Made by a program: the position numbers and the translations under genes. Of a stretch of DNA of 64,000 nucleotides, positions 49,568 to 62,790 are shown piece after piece (the stretch's first letter is position 1; the number at the start of each line of letters is the position of its first letter). Origin of the DNA: Sipunculus nudus (taxonomy: Eukaryota; Annelida; Sipuncula; Golfingiida; Sipunculidae); assembly GCA_026874595.1 (NCBI GenBank), contig CM049314.1, forward strand, positions 4,053,318 to 4,117,317, read 5' to 3'. Below the pieces are notes generated by a model. It was given only the letters and a program-made list of their open reading frames with translations. It ran no database searches and had not been told where the DNA came from.

Positions 49568-50996
49568 TACATAATATACTTTAATACAGATTGACATTCA
49601 ACATACACAGATACATATACATATATTATAACTGATAGGCGTAATACAATAAAACAATAAACATCTAAGTCCATATCCAGGTTATCAATGAGATTAAACC
49701 CATCAGTCTTTCCAATGGAAAAAAAGGTATTGATTTAAGCAACTGGCATCTAGTCGTAACCGAGTAAGGATAAATTCAGGTTGACGATGATAGTCACAAT
49801 AATAACGTTGTATTTCTCGAAAGGCAATGTTAAAATAAGAGTTTTAAAAAATCTATGGAAGTTCACTGAATTATTGGTATTGGAAGACTGTTCCAAAGAT
49901 GTGGATAGTACGGCCAGCTCTCTTCTTTTTTTATACTTGACAATCATAGCTTTTTTTACCATAGCTCTAGTGCTTGTAGTCGAGAGCGCTCCAGTACTTG
50001 TTAAACCTGCTTTCCGTTGTATACTCTCCACTTGATATGACTATCTGACAGGACAGTTGTTGAATATTAAATCACCATACTCCAGTACTAGCCATATAAA
50101 TGATTTATACATGCGAAATGGAATTTATAATATTCAAAATTCCCAAACGCTTTTTGGCTTTCAAACATATTTTTTTTATATGTTCCTGCCAGGAAAGCGA
50201 ATCAGTTGGGTTGCTCCCAAATATGACTCCTCAGTTTCTGTGAAGCTTATTTCTACTAGTTTATGTGTAATTTGCAATGTAGCATCATTATCAAATGGCG
50301 ATTGGAAACTGTAAATCTAGGTACTTTATGAAGCAAAATAACTGTTAAAAATTTCAGCCTGGTCGGCTTTGTTTATAATAATGTTCCCATTATGCCCCAA
50401 CGATGATAATGTAGTTTGTTGTTTTTTACCAAAAAAAGCCTTAGAAATTTTTCATCATGCACGACAATGCAGTATATGGGTCTGTGAGTTTTATATTTAT
50501 ATTCTTTTAATAAAGCTTATAGCCCTTTCTATTTTCAAAAACTACAGAGTTCCGAATTTTCCTAGGAGAAAGTCACAGATCTGTCGGAAGTCGTTGGGCT
50601 CCATTTTGACAACCGTGTGTGCCCGCTGAATCTGGCAGCCAGTGGCTAGACTGAGTCGATGTGTGCTTGCTCCTCATTGGCTAGTAATTCGTGCGCTCAA
50701 ATTAGTAGCCAATTAACATTGAGCCAGTAATATAAGAAAGCTGTTCTCATTGGCCACTAATTCGTGCGCACGAATTAATTAATATTTTCCAGCTTGGAAA
50801 TGTATTTTTCACACCTAGTACTTAGCGCGCACGGATAAGTAATTCGTCCGCACGCCTTAGTAATTCATGCGTACCAATTAAAAAATATATTTTCCACCTT
50901 TGAAATATATTCTCACACCTAGTTATTCGTGCGCACGGATTAGTAATTCGTGCGCACGAATTAATAAATATTTTTTACGATGTCGTCTTCGGGCTC
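49226..50996. mobile_element. Foldback-like TIR element with 21-bp-phased GTGCGCAC palindromes
   Basis: About 1.77 kb with complex inverted termini of more than 200 bp. The left end reads GAG-x5-AGACGACAT and the right end is its complement. Both arms share GGTGTGAAAAATAYATTTCCAA and a GGAAAAT tract in the same order. Each arm carries repeated GTGCGCAC cores, often extended to the perfect palindrome TTCGTGCGCACGAA and separated by ATTACTAATC. Core starts are at 49271, 49292, 49313, 49334, 49397 and 49418 on the left, and 50692, 50765, 50826, 50847, 50868, 50930 and 50951 on the right. The interior holds an (AT)n run (49519-49562) and AT-rich DNA without a recognisable transposase. Target-site duplication not found. 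Confidence 0.8.
49519..49562. repeat. (AT)22 microsatellite
   Basis: Uninterrupted AT dinucleotides inside the TIR element, next to its left arm. Confidence 0.97.
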
Positions 50997-51048
50997 CGTT
51001 TATATCAGATAATGTTTTCAATATCATTTTATTTTCTAGGAATCAAAC

Positions 51049-51290
51049 TGTGGACAGATGTCCGTTATAACTCAGCATAACGGCAAATCACTTACTTTTG
51101 TTTTAATTTGTTTTAATCGCATGTCTAACACTGGTTATTGGAAAATAGGCAATTGTACGCGGCACCGGAAATGACTAGTTACCATACAGATTGGATTTAC
51201 ACTTTCGTCTGTCAGTTCCGTGTATTCCTTTTATGTTAATTCAACAGTCATTGCCACGTCGATACAATAATATGAACGGACGTTGCTCTG
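51049..51290 (+). repeat. Dispersed repeat family A, partial copy 4
   Basis: Shares AGCATAACGGCAAATC, TTGTACGCGGCACCGGAAATGAC and the following ACAGATTGG block with the copies at 26355-26815 and 42440-42900. More diverged than those two. Confidence 0.6.
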
Positions 51291-51303
51291 CAGGTTCTTG
51301 TAT

Positions 51304-51598
51304 GACTTTTGTCACAACTCAAGCAAGTCTATCAGACGAATTCAAAGGACACTTAGTAGCCAAATAAATAATACAAGAACGAAAAAGTCCATTCTACCCT
51401 ATTTATGTATAACTAGGTCTAGTTTATAAGAAATGTATCCAAAATCGATAGTTGAGGACTTCAGACACATTGTTTGCCAATAAATAAGCAATGCGTAAGC
51501 AAAGAATACACATTGCAATACGATGGATGACCCTTGCAGTGCAGCTACCCACGTGCATGACTTTTTTCACAACTCAAGCTGGCCTACCAGTCAAATCG

Positions 51599-51600
<2 letters not shown>
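51304..51600. repeat. Local duplicated block and direct repeat copy 2
   Basis: TGACTTTTGTCACAACTCAAG at 51304 recurs as a close variant at 51559, and 51398-51490 is the partner of 48627-48718. These duplications are non-coding. Confidence 0.6.

Positions 51601-51601
<1 letters not shown>

Positions 51602-51655
<54 letters not shown>
51602..51655. repeat. (TA)n microsatellite
   Basis: About 50 bp of TA dinucleotides. Confidence 0.97.
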
Positions 51656-51656
<1 letters not shown>

Positions 51657-53015
51657 AAAGTCCGCAATTACAACTTTCAACAGTTTATCAATGCATAACA
51701 AAGCTTTTTAAGACCTTGATTCCATTTCATGAATAGGTAAAAGCATGTAGGCATTCGCTGCGAAATGACAACTGCCTATCAGATCCAAAGTATAAAAAAT
51801 ACACTGATCACATGCCGTTCGAACAAGAACACATGTGAAAAAAACGGAACAGGCATTACTGGTCCGATTTGCAATGCAAACCTCTGACCAAAACATCGAT
51901 CCAGGCATCAGCGTAGAAGAAGTGTCTGTGAGTCATTTGATTGGTTCATTGCCTTGTTCATTATTAATGAAATAGACACCAGAGCGGCTCGCTGAATCAA
52001 GGTCTGTGGAAACCTAGCTAGCTGCCACAGACTTGATAGAATGTTGATGGGGAAAATGAAAATCAAAGTCTTCATTGTTAATTTACTTAATAACGCAGTC
52101 TGCTGCGTTCATTTAGTGAAACATAGAACACGTGAGTTAACATTGATACACGATAGTTTCTCATACAGAAGATTTGCTTGTTAATGTGAACCGTATATTT
52201 TTACTGCAAAGGGCTACAATGTGATTTCAGCGACAGCTTTATAAAAAATGTTAGATATTTAAAATGTCTTAATCGTTCACCGCTTAAAGACTAGGTGGCG
52301 CTGGCTAGCACAGGCGATATAAAGGTAAAGAATTATAATCAATATTGCTTCAAGATATATATTCTTTTAATGATTCATACCAAGTTTAGATTATCAAAGC
52401 CTACCTCCATGTTTAACCAGTTCACCTTTTCAAGAGCCACCTGTAGCGAACATAACAATCTGTATTGTCTGGCTATGGATTCCCCGTAATTGCCGTACAA
52501 AACCATCACAGTTATCAACATTACCCACAGGCAATGCATGCTAAAATAACAATAGGATAGGCTATAATAGATTGATTCCCCTGTTATTTTCCGAATCATT
52601 AGTTCTCAGAGACTGCTTCTGGCTTTGGTTGTGGAGTAATTAGCTGCTGTTGTATTATATTTATGTAATATATAGGAATCACCCTAGGCAACTAAAGTTT
52701 TAATCAGGAAAAACTTCCTGCTCTATTCGTTAGTATTACTTAAAAACAGAACATTGATGGGTCAAGGCAAAGGCAACCTGGAGGAAACAGGTCCTGGGAA
52801 TTTTAGTGAAACGGTTCGAGTTTAATACGATCGGCCTACCAACATCAAGATATTAAGTCATCGGCCCACCGGGAAGCTCCCCGATCTGTCCCTGGGTTGA
52901 GTCCTTTGACACATTGAGATTTGCATGAGAAACATCTGAATTATTATAATTTCCCTCAGCTAGACTTTTGCTAACTAAAGTATTCAATGTGAGAGTAGCC
53001 GACCATCAATAACAA

Positions 53016-53018
<3 letters not shown>
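51656..53018. other. Intergenic DNA, nothing recognised
   Basis: No gene is supported. Confidence 0.5.
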
Positions 53019-53079
<61 letters not shown>

Positions 53080-53099
53080 GTGTGTGTGTGTGTGTGTGT
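53019..53099. repeat. (TA)n/(TG)n compound microsatellite
   Basis: About 57 bp of TA run followed by about 21 bp of TG. Confidence 0.97.
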
Positions 53100-53690
53100 T
53101 ATAAGACTTTAAGCATGAGTGTATGGTATAATCATGTTGCTACAGGCAGACAGGTTGAGCCAGTTGTATATTTATTTTTTATTTTTATCAATACTCTAAA
53201 TTGTTTGTTTTACTTATTTTTTAATCCTAATTTATTTAATTAATATATTTCGCGACGTTTAAAAAATACGTCACAAGTTATTTTCATATGCTGCATGGAA
53301 AAGGTTTCGCAAAAGGTTTTCAGCATGTGAACGGTTGATGATACTGTTCCGTAGCTTACAGGATGCCAGATGATTTGCATTCAGCAGTTGATTTTTGGGA
53401 AACGGCGCTGCAGCTGATTGGCAATTGGTGTCATTACTTGTAATGTAGCATGGAAGCAGAGCCTGGTGAACGTGCAAGACAAAGCATTAACATGTGTGAC
53501 GCAGATTGTGACCGTGTTCAAATGCACATTATTGCAATCCATATTTGTTTTACAATACTACTTTACCGGGGAAAGTTGGCAACTTGGGACTAGCATACAT
53601 CCATCGCTTCTGGCATAATACGGCTGTGCAATTATCTCAGATAATCTCAGATATTTTTGACTTGTATCCTTTTTTGCAGTTTTAAAGAAA
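53100..53690. other. Intergenic DNA, nothing recognised
   Basis: No supported feature. Confidence 0.5.
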
Positions 53691-53731
<41 letters not shown>

Positions 53732-53742
53732 TTAGAGAGAGA
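53691..53742. repeat. (GT)10/(GA)n compound microsatellite
   Basis: Ten GT units pass into about 30 bp of GA-rich repeat. Confidence 0.95.
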
Positions 53743-53838
53743 GGGAGCGATGGGTGCTATTTCTAAAGGTAAATAATCGTTTGCAATAGTATTTTTGTTT
53801 ATCTCACGCTATTAGTTCATTTTGACTTAATGCAAAAG

Positions 53839-54726
53839 TAGTGGTGGAAGTCGGTTCCTTTTTCATAATCGATCATCGGTTTAGGCAAACCGATCGATGA
53901 TCGTTTATTAATCGGTTCAGATTAATATAAAGAAATGTGCAATTATATGTGAAACTGTACTCTCTTAACCCAACAGGCATGTCTTAGTAATTCTACCTGA
54001 CGAAAAGAAGTTTTTGCATTTTTTATATTTTCCTTTTTTCACTAAGATATGCTATTCAAAGTTTCATTTTAATTAAATACAGTAATCAAGAATGAAACCA
54101 CAGTCAAGGACATCTTCTTGCTGGCCCTCATGAATACTCCCGCGTATCATTTTAACTTCACCACCAGGACTTTCATTTAATATCAATTATGATGACTGCC
54201 GACATGCATACTGGTTTCACAGGCCTGCCAGAAAAATTACAGGCCAATATAATTTTTGGTAAAAATTAAAAAATAAGTAATTGAAAGCTAAAAATATAAT
54301 TACTCATGCGGCAGCAGGACCTGACATCAATTGAGGAGATTATCTCTAAGAGAACCTTGCAAAAATGGCATAGACCTGGAGCATTATGGAGCATTTTAAC
54401 GCCATACCGCCCATATTTTGCAATGAACAACTCTTTAGAAAACTCTTCAGCTCCCTGCCAGTTCACAGTGACAGAGGTTTCATAAGTCCACCGTTCTTTC
54501 ATCTACCGTGTCATACTCAGTTATATACGAAGGTTATTTGACTCATTATATGAAGCACGGAATGTTGTAAAAAATGGAAGAGCGATTTTTGCCTATAACT
54601 TGAAGACATTCTGGTAAAAACAATCATGAGTACGATGTAATCGATAGTTGCCTTTGGTAACCGAGCGCTTGAATGTTGCAGCAAACTGACTGACTTTAAA
54701 AAAACTCGATGATCGGCCCACCACTA
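53839..54726. mobile_element. hAT-like non-autonomous element, 888 bp, perfect 8-bp target duplication
   Basis: The termini are TAGTGGTGG at the left and CCACCACTA at the right, flanked on both sides by TGCAAAAG (53831-53838 and 54727-54734). An exact 8-bp duplication with short GTGGTGG-type ends is the hallmark of the hAT superfamily. Just inside both ends are CGATCATCG/CGATGATCG motifs, a likely subterminal transposase-binding repeat. The longest internal frame (54266-54502, minus, 78 codons) does not resemble a hAT transposase or its dimerisation domain, so the copy depends on an enzyme from elsewhere. Confidence 0.9.
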
Positions 54727-54734
54727 TGCAAAAG

Positions 54735-55324
54735 CTACCTGACAAAAATGATCCCGACACACAGGCTGTCTCCAGTTTATCTATTTTATACGTTGTCATG
54801 GTTCTGTGTATGAGTATCAACACAGTCCACATCTGTCTCCTGCTACTTAACCTAATATCAACAGATCACGTAGTCGTGACGAACATAAATTTTGTAATGG
54901 AGATGAGAAAATCAGATTCTGTAACACTAGGCAGCGTGAAATGTCTAGGGGAATGAATAAAGAAGTCCTTGGTTTTTTGTTAACAAATAATTATAATTTA
55001 TTCTTAAATCAACTCTAACATTACAATACACTAAATCAATACAATTACACAGTACAATAAATAAAGTGTATAGTACCTGGATACCACCACTGTCTCAGCG
55101 ACAACAAGTCCTTTAAAGCAAAAAATCCAGATGAACAGTTTACATAAATCTTCTCAGAGAATAACAGTCCAGAACAATCACAAAATGAATTTGTTTTAAT
55201 CCAAAAGTTAATTTCTGATAGTGATCCCAAAAGCAAACTGAAGACAAATTAAAATCCGTTACAAATTCGAAGAAGATTTATAACTGCCACACTTATCGGA
55301 AAAGGTCCACAAACTGACTTACAC
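54735..55324. other. Intergenic DNA, nothing recognised
   Basis: No supported feature. Confidence 0.5.
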
Positions 55325-56240
55325 TCTTCTGTGTCCGCTGCAATATAACTCTCCTCTGACAGACCATCATTCCCAGGTGATTTATTGTTCTTCATGCTCT
55401 TTAATACATCATTTATTTCATCCATCGTTACAGGACCAGAACATATGTTAGCATCTTCCTCAGACAGGCAGGGTAGATTTATAGTGGAGAGGAAATCTTT
55501 ACACTCCTCTATAGAAAGTGAGCTTGTTCTTTCATACTTTTCTTTGTATAATTTTTTTAAATTCTTTTTTATATTTCCTGACCATCGGTTATTTCTTTAT
55601 CTCCTACCATCAATCTTCTAACACAACTTTTAGATTTATTTCTTTTCTCAAGGTTCAAAAAGTATTTTGTGCTTTTCTCACCCTGCTCATACCACTGTTT
55701 GCGGGATCTTATAATTAAACCCTCTGTTATATAATCATAACACTTTTCAAGTTTCTTCTTAGCTTCTAAATAAGCGGTTACTTTCTCATTTGTGGACACA
55801 CTGATGTCTTTTTCTAGTTCGTTAACAATTTTCTCTAAGTCTTTGTATTCTTTTTTAGATTTTCTTGCCTTGGTTTTACTGTATTCAGAGGTAAATTTCC
55901 TAAAAAGCTCCCATTTTGTTTTTGGGCCACCACACCAACGGAGTTCTTGTTTCCATTTCTCGATCTCATTCCTCATCTGTGTTTTATAAATTGTGTCATT
56001 TAGTAAAACATTAAATTTCCAATAACTCGGTCCATGCTTTTGCTCCTGAAAAGAAGCAAGTTTTAACAATATAGCCGAATGATCAGAGTCCACTGCTGTT
56101 AAGATGTCACTTTCTGTTACGTGTGGTTGTAAAGAAAATGAACTAAAGAAAAAATCTAATCTTCTTTGAATCAAAGGATTATACCTTCTCCATGAGTATC
56201 TTTTAACTAATGGGTTACGAATACGCCAGATATACATTTC
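55325..56240 (-). pseudogene. LINE fragment: end of endonuclease and start of reverse transcriptase
   Basis: The minus-strand frame 56294-55569 contains IWRIRNP, NPLIQRRLDF and VDSDHSAIL, the C-terminal signature of an APE-type endonuclease with its catalytic Asp-His. A Lys/Glu-rich linker and EKSTKYFLNLEKRN follow. After a stop at about 55569, homology resumes in another frame with LKSMKNNKSPGNDGL (near 55350-55400), the entry to the reverse transcriptase domain, then ends near 55325. It is truncated at both ends and frame-shifted. The order and style match L1/Tx1-type LINEs. No active enzyme is encoded. Confidence 0.87.
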
Positions 56241-59200
56241 CCGAACAATATAAAGAACCCATAATACACACGCCCAAAGAGCAAACTCGAACAAAGAACG
56301 CTGTGTTTCTACATGTCAGGGTTCACACGTGGGCCGGCCCGGCTCGGCCAGGCGAGAAAGCCCTAGACTAGCATGACCGCTGTGTTTACACGTCAGAACC
56401 CACGGAAAATGCTAGCGCTGCACATACACATGTAAGACTGTTGCATACAATAAAAGAGACATCTGTAACACTCTATACCATAAGACGAGTACTTGCTTAG
56501 AGATCTTGAGCACGCGCGACGGCTCTGAAACATTATAGAAGAAAAACAGAAGAAACCCTGGATTGAACTTAACCTTTGGTTAAGTTTGGCGACCAGATGA
56601 CATGCCACTATGCGGATGTTCTGCGTCACTTGTCATGCCCGGTGCAATCTTGTTTCAACTTGTAAACGGTTTTACAAACAAACATTGGCAGATTAAATAA
56701 TATATCAAGGAGAAAACACTATATTTTATGTGCATTTAACGTACCTGGTAGGTAAATAGGTCCCTTTAAGATATCGTATATACATGTAACTCATTCCATT
56801 CACCACAGTGCGACCAGGTCCGTGTGACCATGTGAGAGGGTGCGGCGTGGACGAACATGGTGAACAAATAATCAATGTGGGCAGGGTAAAGGTGCGGTTG
56901 GGAACTAGAGTGTTGCTCTGCAGTCGTGCTTACTTATAAAATAAACATGCTGGCCAAGGAAACAGGTGCTGCACGGTAAATGTTAGGGCTTACTGCCTCA
57001 TAGAGACGGTGCTCTGTTTTGTTAATCAGCATAAACAGCCTCCTGCTCCGTTGTTAAGGTCTGTAAACCCTACGTGTCAATGGTAAACCGCCCCTTACTA
57101 TATAATGTTCGCATAATTTCAAGGACGCAAAATTTTCCGAAGGAGTCAACATTTCCTAATTCCTATTAATGGAGGTTTCTATCAAGTCCCGTTCCATTAA
57201 GAGGAAGTCTGTTGGTTCTTTTTGTGTTAAGACTGATACCATGCACTATAAAAATTCCCCAGCAGTCATACTAACCGGTGAAGACTGGTTATGTAACTAT
57301 AGAAAATATCTATAGGTATCTATTTATTTCTATGTAGCATAGTGATTGTTCTACATTGAACAGATTTTAAGATTAGCAATTTTAGGTCATAAAACATTGT
57401 GGTATCGCTATTGCCAGTATATGCCATATGATATTATAAAATTCAATTTCAGGAAAAAGTTTTTATAATGATAGTTTTAAAAATAACAGTACATGCATGT
57501 GTAGATGTTGCATTATTAACTAGTCATTGCTTAATTTATGACAAATAACTGCTACGATTAAACATGACATAATTTGTCATGGGTGCTACAGCTGTCAGTT
57601 TATAGCATGGCTCCGATTGAAGGACACAGAAATTAAATCTAACCTGTTATGGTTAAGTATCCAAGACCTACATTCAGCATGTAATGTTCGGATCTGCCTG
57701 CCAGGACTTTCATTATTTTATGGGCAAATAATAACAAATGAGTAGCCCTGTGACGGGCAAGGGTTAAGGCTAAACAGAGTAGAAATAATAAAAAAAAAGG
57801 TCATCCGGGGTCCAAGACGGAAAATCGGTACATATGCGTGACAAAAACATCACTCCACACTGATGACATACCTTTGAGACAACTTACACTTCGTGCTCGA
57901 GTCATTTATAAACTGACACAGATATGCTGAATTTAATAAATATTGAATATAAAAAAACGGTCTTTTCATTGACGATGGGTTTCCTGTGGGAATTCATTTT
58001 TATAACCCTTCAACGCAGACCCAAGTTGCCCGGAAACAGCGGATGACTGTTGCACGCAGTGCGCATGCTCAGAAAAAATGAACTGTTCTTTTGAAAAGAG
58101 ATAATTAAATATAGTGTTAATATGTCAACGGTGAACATTAGTATTATGTTTCCTTTAACTGAGTCTTAGATTTAGGACTCAAGGCACATAATACAAAATC
58201 AATAATTTGCTCAGTCATACGGCGTCATTAAACATCCAGGTAATCTGTGTGTTATCACGTGAGGATCGGACCGTTACTACTTTGGTTAATTCGATAACTA
58301 AACTATTAAATCCTAGCAAGTTTTTATTTTTTATTGATAGCCGAGATTTATAAAATGGCAGAATTCTAGAACTTAGAAGTTCCCCAGTAAAACTATTGTG
58401 TGTTTATTACATATGAATTTGCAAAATGGTCTAAATTTAATGCTAATTATTAAAACCATGCATAATCCAGGTACCTTGGATATTCAGGCATTAATTATAA
58501 AGACTGCATGGTTTATATCATAACACCAACTAAATTAAACAAGCTACGCAATAACTGGTATGATTAAAGAGCCACTCTTATCTAATTTATGTATCGGAAT
58601 GTTCTAGAGAATTCCTGAGAAAAACGAACACTGGAAAACACTTAACGGGCGCATTCCTCCACCGAGACCGAATATTAAACAGATCACCTTAACAATTTAT
58701 GTTGGATACCCCTGTGCGCCTATATGCTTATTTGCTCATTTCCGTAGAATATTCCATCAATTTAAGGCATATTTGGACAATTACGAAATTGAAGGCAAAA
58801 GCATAAGCTTACTAGGTTGAACACAGAGTTATACCATCCTCCTTTAACTCTGAAACGAGCTAATCACCTGCCTTGTCAGTAGAGTGCTTACCCTGCGTCC
58901 GTATTAATGAACTATAGGTAATATCTGCTGGAAAAGATCTATAAACACATACATGACGAATGTGTGGCCTTATTCAACACAGGCTACTGGTAAACGCGGC
59001 GCTTACACCTTTGTTGAGAAACAGAATAAAAAACTTGTAACTGAAGGTGCTTAGATGCTTATGTGCGGACGTTGATGGGTCAGTATTTGAAAAAACAAAA
59101 ACAAAAAAAAAACGAACAGCTTGGAATTGGCATGTTATGGGCTATATTTTTGAAAGGTACAAATAGTTATCATGAGTTAATAATAATACAACCTGAAACC

Positions 59201-59961
59201 TGAAAAACAATGACAAGATTCTAAAGTGAATTCAGCAATGTCAAAAATGTTTCATTTTTTTAATTTTCAGAAGATATGATTTGTTTCCAATATATTCCAA
59301 ACAATGCTCGTACCGTTAAAAAAAATGCATCAAAGTTATCTGATAAAAAAAATTAAAAATACATGTTAACCGCAATGTATAATAATTTAATCCTTCTATT
59401 AGTATTTGTACTGCCTCATAAACCATTCAAGAATGTTATCTGTAATGTAATGAACTATGACGTAACACGCTTCAGGGGCAGCGGAAAGCCATATCATCTT
59501 AAGCTCTGTCTACATGCTGCCAGATTTATTGGCTATTGATTAGTTTCGGAACTGCGGGAGGCACCTGTTTCCCTGCATTTATAGCTAGTTCTGCAACCCT
59601 AGCAGACGTCGACAGGTTTTATACAGGTCAATAATTTGTTGATGGCGCCTCATTTTGATTTAGGATAAAGGTATCCATGTAATAAGAATGATATGTTTTT
59701 GGTAAACCTTCTTGGCTCCGTTTTATATAGACAATGAGCCCGGGAAAATGCGAAAATTATAACGTGTCATTAGACTGAGTCTCATGATGCAGCTGCACTC
59801 TGAAGGTTTATGTATTTGTATCCTCAAATTTGCATACAATATTCATGACATAGGTACAATCTCCAAAGCAGAAAGAAGCGTGTCAAAGTACAATCCTGTA
59901 CCCACACTTTACCTTATATGACGCTTCTATCTCGACCAAATACCCATAAATAAATATATAT
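56241..59961. other. Intergenic DNA, nothing recognised
   Basis: No gene is supported in this 3.7-kb stretch. An imperfect direct repeat (CGCTGTGTTT...CAC-TCAG---CCCACG) occurs near 56299 and 56370 beside a GC-rich GGGCCGGCCCGGC segment. The rest shows no structure I can support. Confidence 0.5.
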
Positions 59962-60025
59962 AACCACATTCACCTGATGATCGGGTCGCATCCCGTGAAA
60001 CAGTCTGTTGTGAATTAACAGTGTT
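59962..60025 (+). ncRNA. Candidate type I hammerhead ribozyme
   Basis: All conserved core elements occur in the right order. Stem I 5' strand ATTCAC (59968-59973), CTGATGA (59974-59980), stem II CGGG/CCCG with loop TCGCAT (59982-59995), GAAA (59997-60000), short stem III ACA/TGT with loop GTC (60000-60008), cleavage-site base T (60009; triplet GTT, allowed by NUH), and stem I 3' strand GTGAAT (60010-60015). Stem I can be extended outward with bulges (59962-59967 with 60021-60025). The very short stem III is usual for animal retroelement hammerheads. One flaw is that the pair next to the core in stem II is T-T instead of G-C, which should weaken activity. Self-cleavage is predicted only. Confidence 0.55.
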
Positions 60026-60039
60026 GTTTTTCTTCAGAG

Positions 60040-61583
<1,544 letters not shown>

Positions 61584-62790
61584 TGCGCCATGTTTATTCA
61601 TGTTTTACCTGCGCCATGTATATTCATATTTTCCTCCGCCATGTTTATTCATGATTTACCTGCGCCATGTTTATTCATGATTTTCCTCCGCAATGTTTAT
61701 TCATGTTTAGTCTCGACTATGTTTATTCATGTTTTACCTGCGCCATGTTCATTCATATTTTCCTCCGCAAGGTTTATTCATGTGTTAACTGCGCTATGTT
61801 TATTCATGATTTTCCTCCGCCATATTTATTCATGTTTAGTCTCGACTATGTTTATTCATGTTTTACCTGCGCCATGTTTATTCATATTTTCCTCTGCCAG
61901 GTTTATTCATGTTTTACCTGCGCCATGTTTATTCATGATTTTCCTCCGCCATGTTTATTCATGTTTAGTCTCGACTATGTTTGTTCATGTTTTACCTCAG
62001 CTATATTTATTCTTGTTTTACCTCGGTCATGTTTATTAATATTTTACTTTCGCCATGTTTATTCATGTTTCACCTCCGTCATGTTTATTCATATTTTACC
62101 TCCGTCTTGTTTATTCATGTTTTACCTCCGTCATGTTTATTCAGGTTTAACCTCCGCTATATTTATTCTTGTCTTACCTCCGCAATGATTATTCTTGTTT
62201 TACCTCCGTCATGTTAATTCAGGTTTCACCTCCGCTATATTTATTCATGTTTTACCTCCCCCATGTCCATTCATGTTTTACCTCCGTCTTGTTTATTCAG
62301 GATTAACCTCCGCCATTTTTATTCATGTTTTACCTCCGTCATGTTTATTCAGATGTAACCTCCGCTATATTTATTCTTGTCTTACCTCCGCCATGATTAT
62401 TTCTGTTTTACCTCCGTCATGTTAATTCAGGTTTAACCTCCGCTATATATATATTGATGTTTTACCTCCCCGTGTTCATTCATGTTTTAAATCCGTCATG
62501 TTCATTCCTGTTTTACCTCCGCAATGTTTATTCATGTTTTACCTCCTCAATATTTATTCCTGTTATACCGCCGCCATGTTTATTCATGTTTTACTTCCGC
62601 CATGTTTATTTGTGTTTTACCTCCGCCATGTTTATTTGTGTTTTACCTGCGCAATGTTTATTCATGTTTTACTTAAGCCATGTTTAATTATGTTTTACCT
62701 CAGCCATGTTTAATTATGTTTTACCTCCGCCATGTTTATTTATGTTTTACCTCGGCTTAGTTTATTTATGTTTTACCTCCGACATGTTAC
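61584..62790. repeat. 26-bp satellite, about 46 copies, with higher-order structure
   Basis: The unit is close to CCGCCATGTTTATTCATG followed by TTTTACCT. The first third is organised in five-unit blocks, with the variant CGACTATG at 61714, 61843 and 61972 giving a 129-bp period. The later part has an eight-unit period of 208 bp (CGCTATATTTATTCTTGTC at 62155 and 62363). Twenty-six is not a multiple of three, so reading frames rotate. The long plus-strand open frames (61590-62039, 61667-62188 and others) are therefore artefacts of a unit poor in stop codons. Confidence 0.93.

Noticed and set aside
61590..62713. Several overlapping plus-strand open frames of 70-173 codons
   Set aside because: They rotate through the frames of a 26-bp satellite poor in stop codons and share the same repeat-derived peptide.
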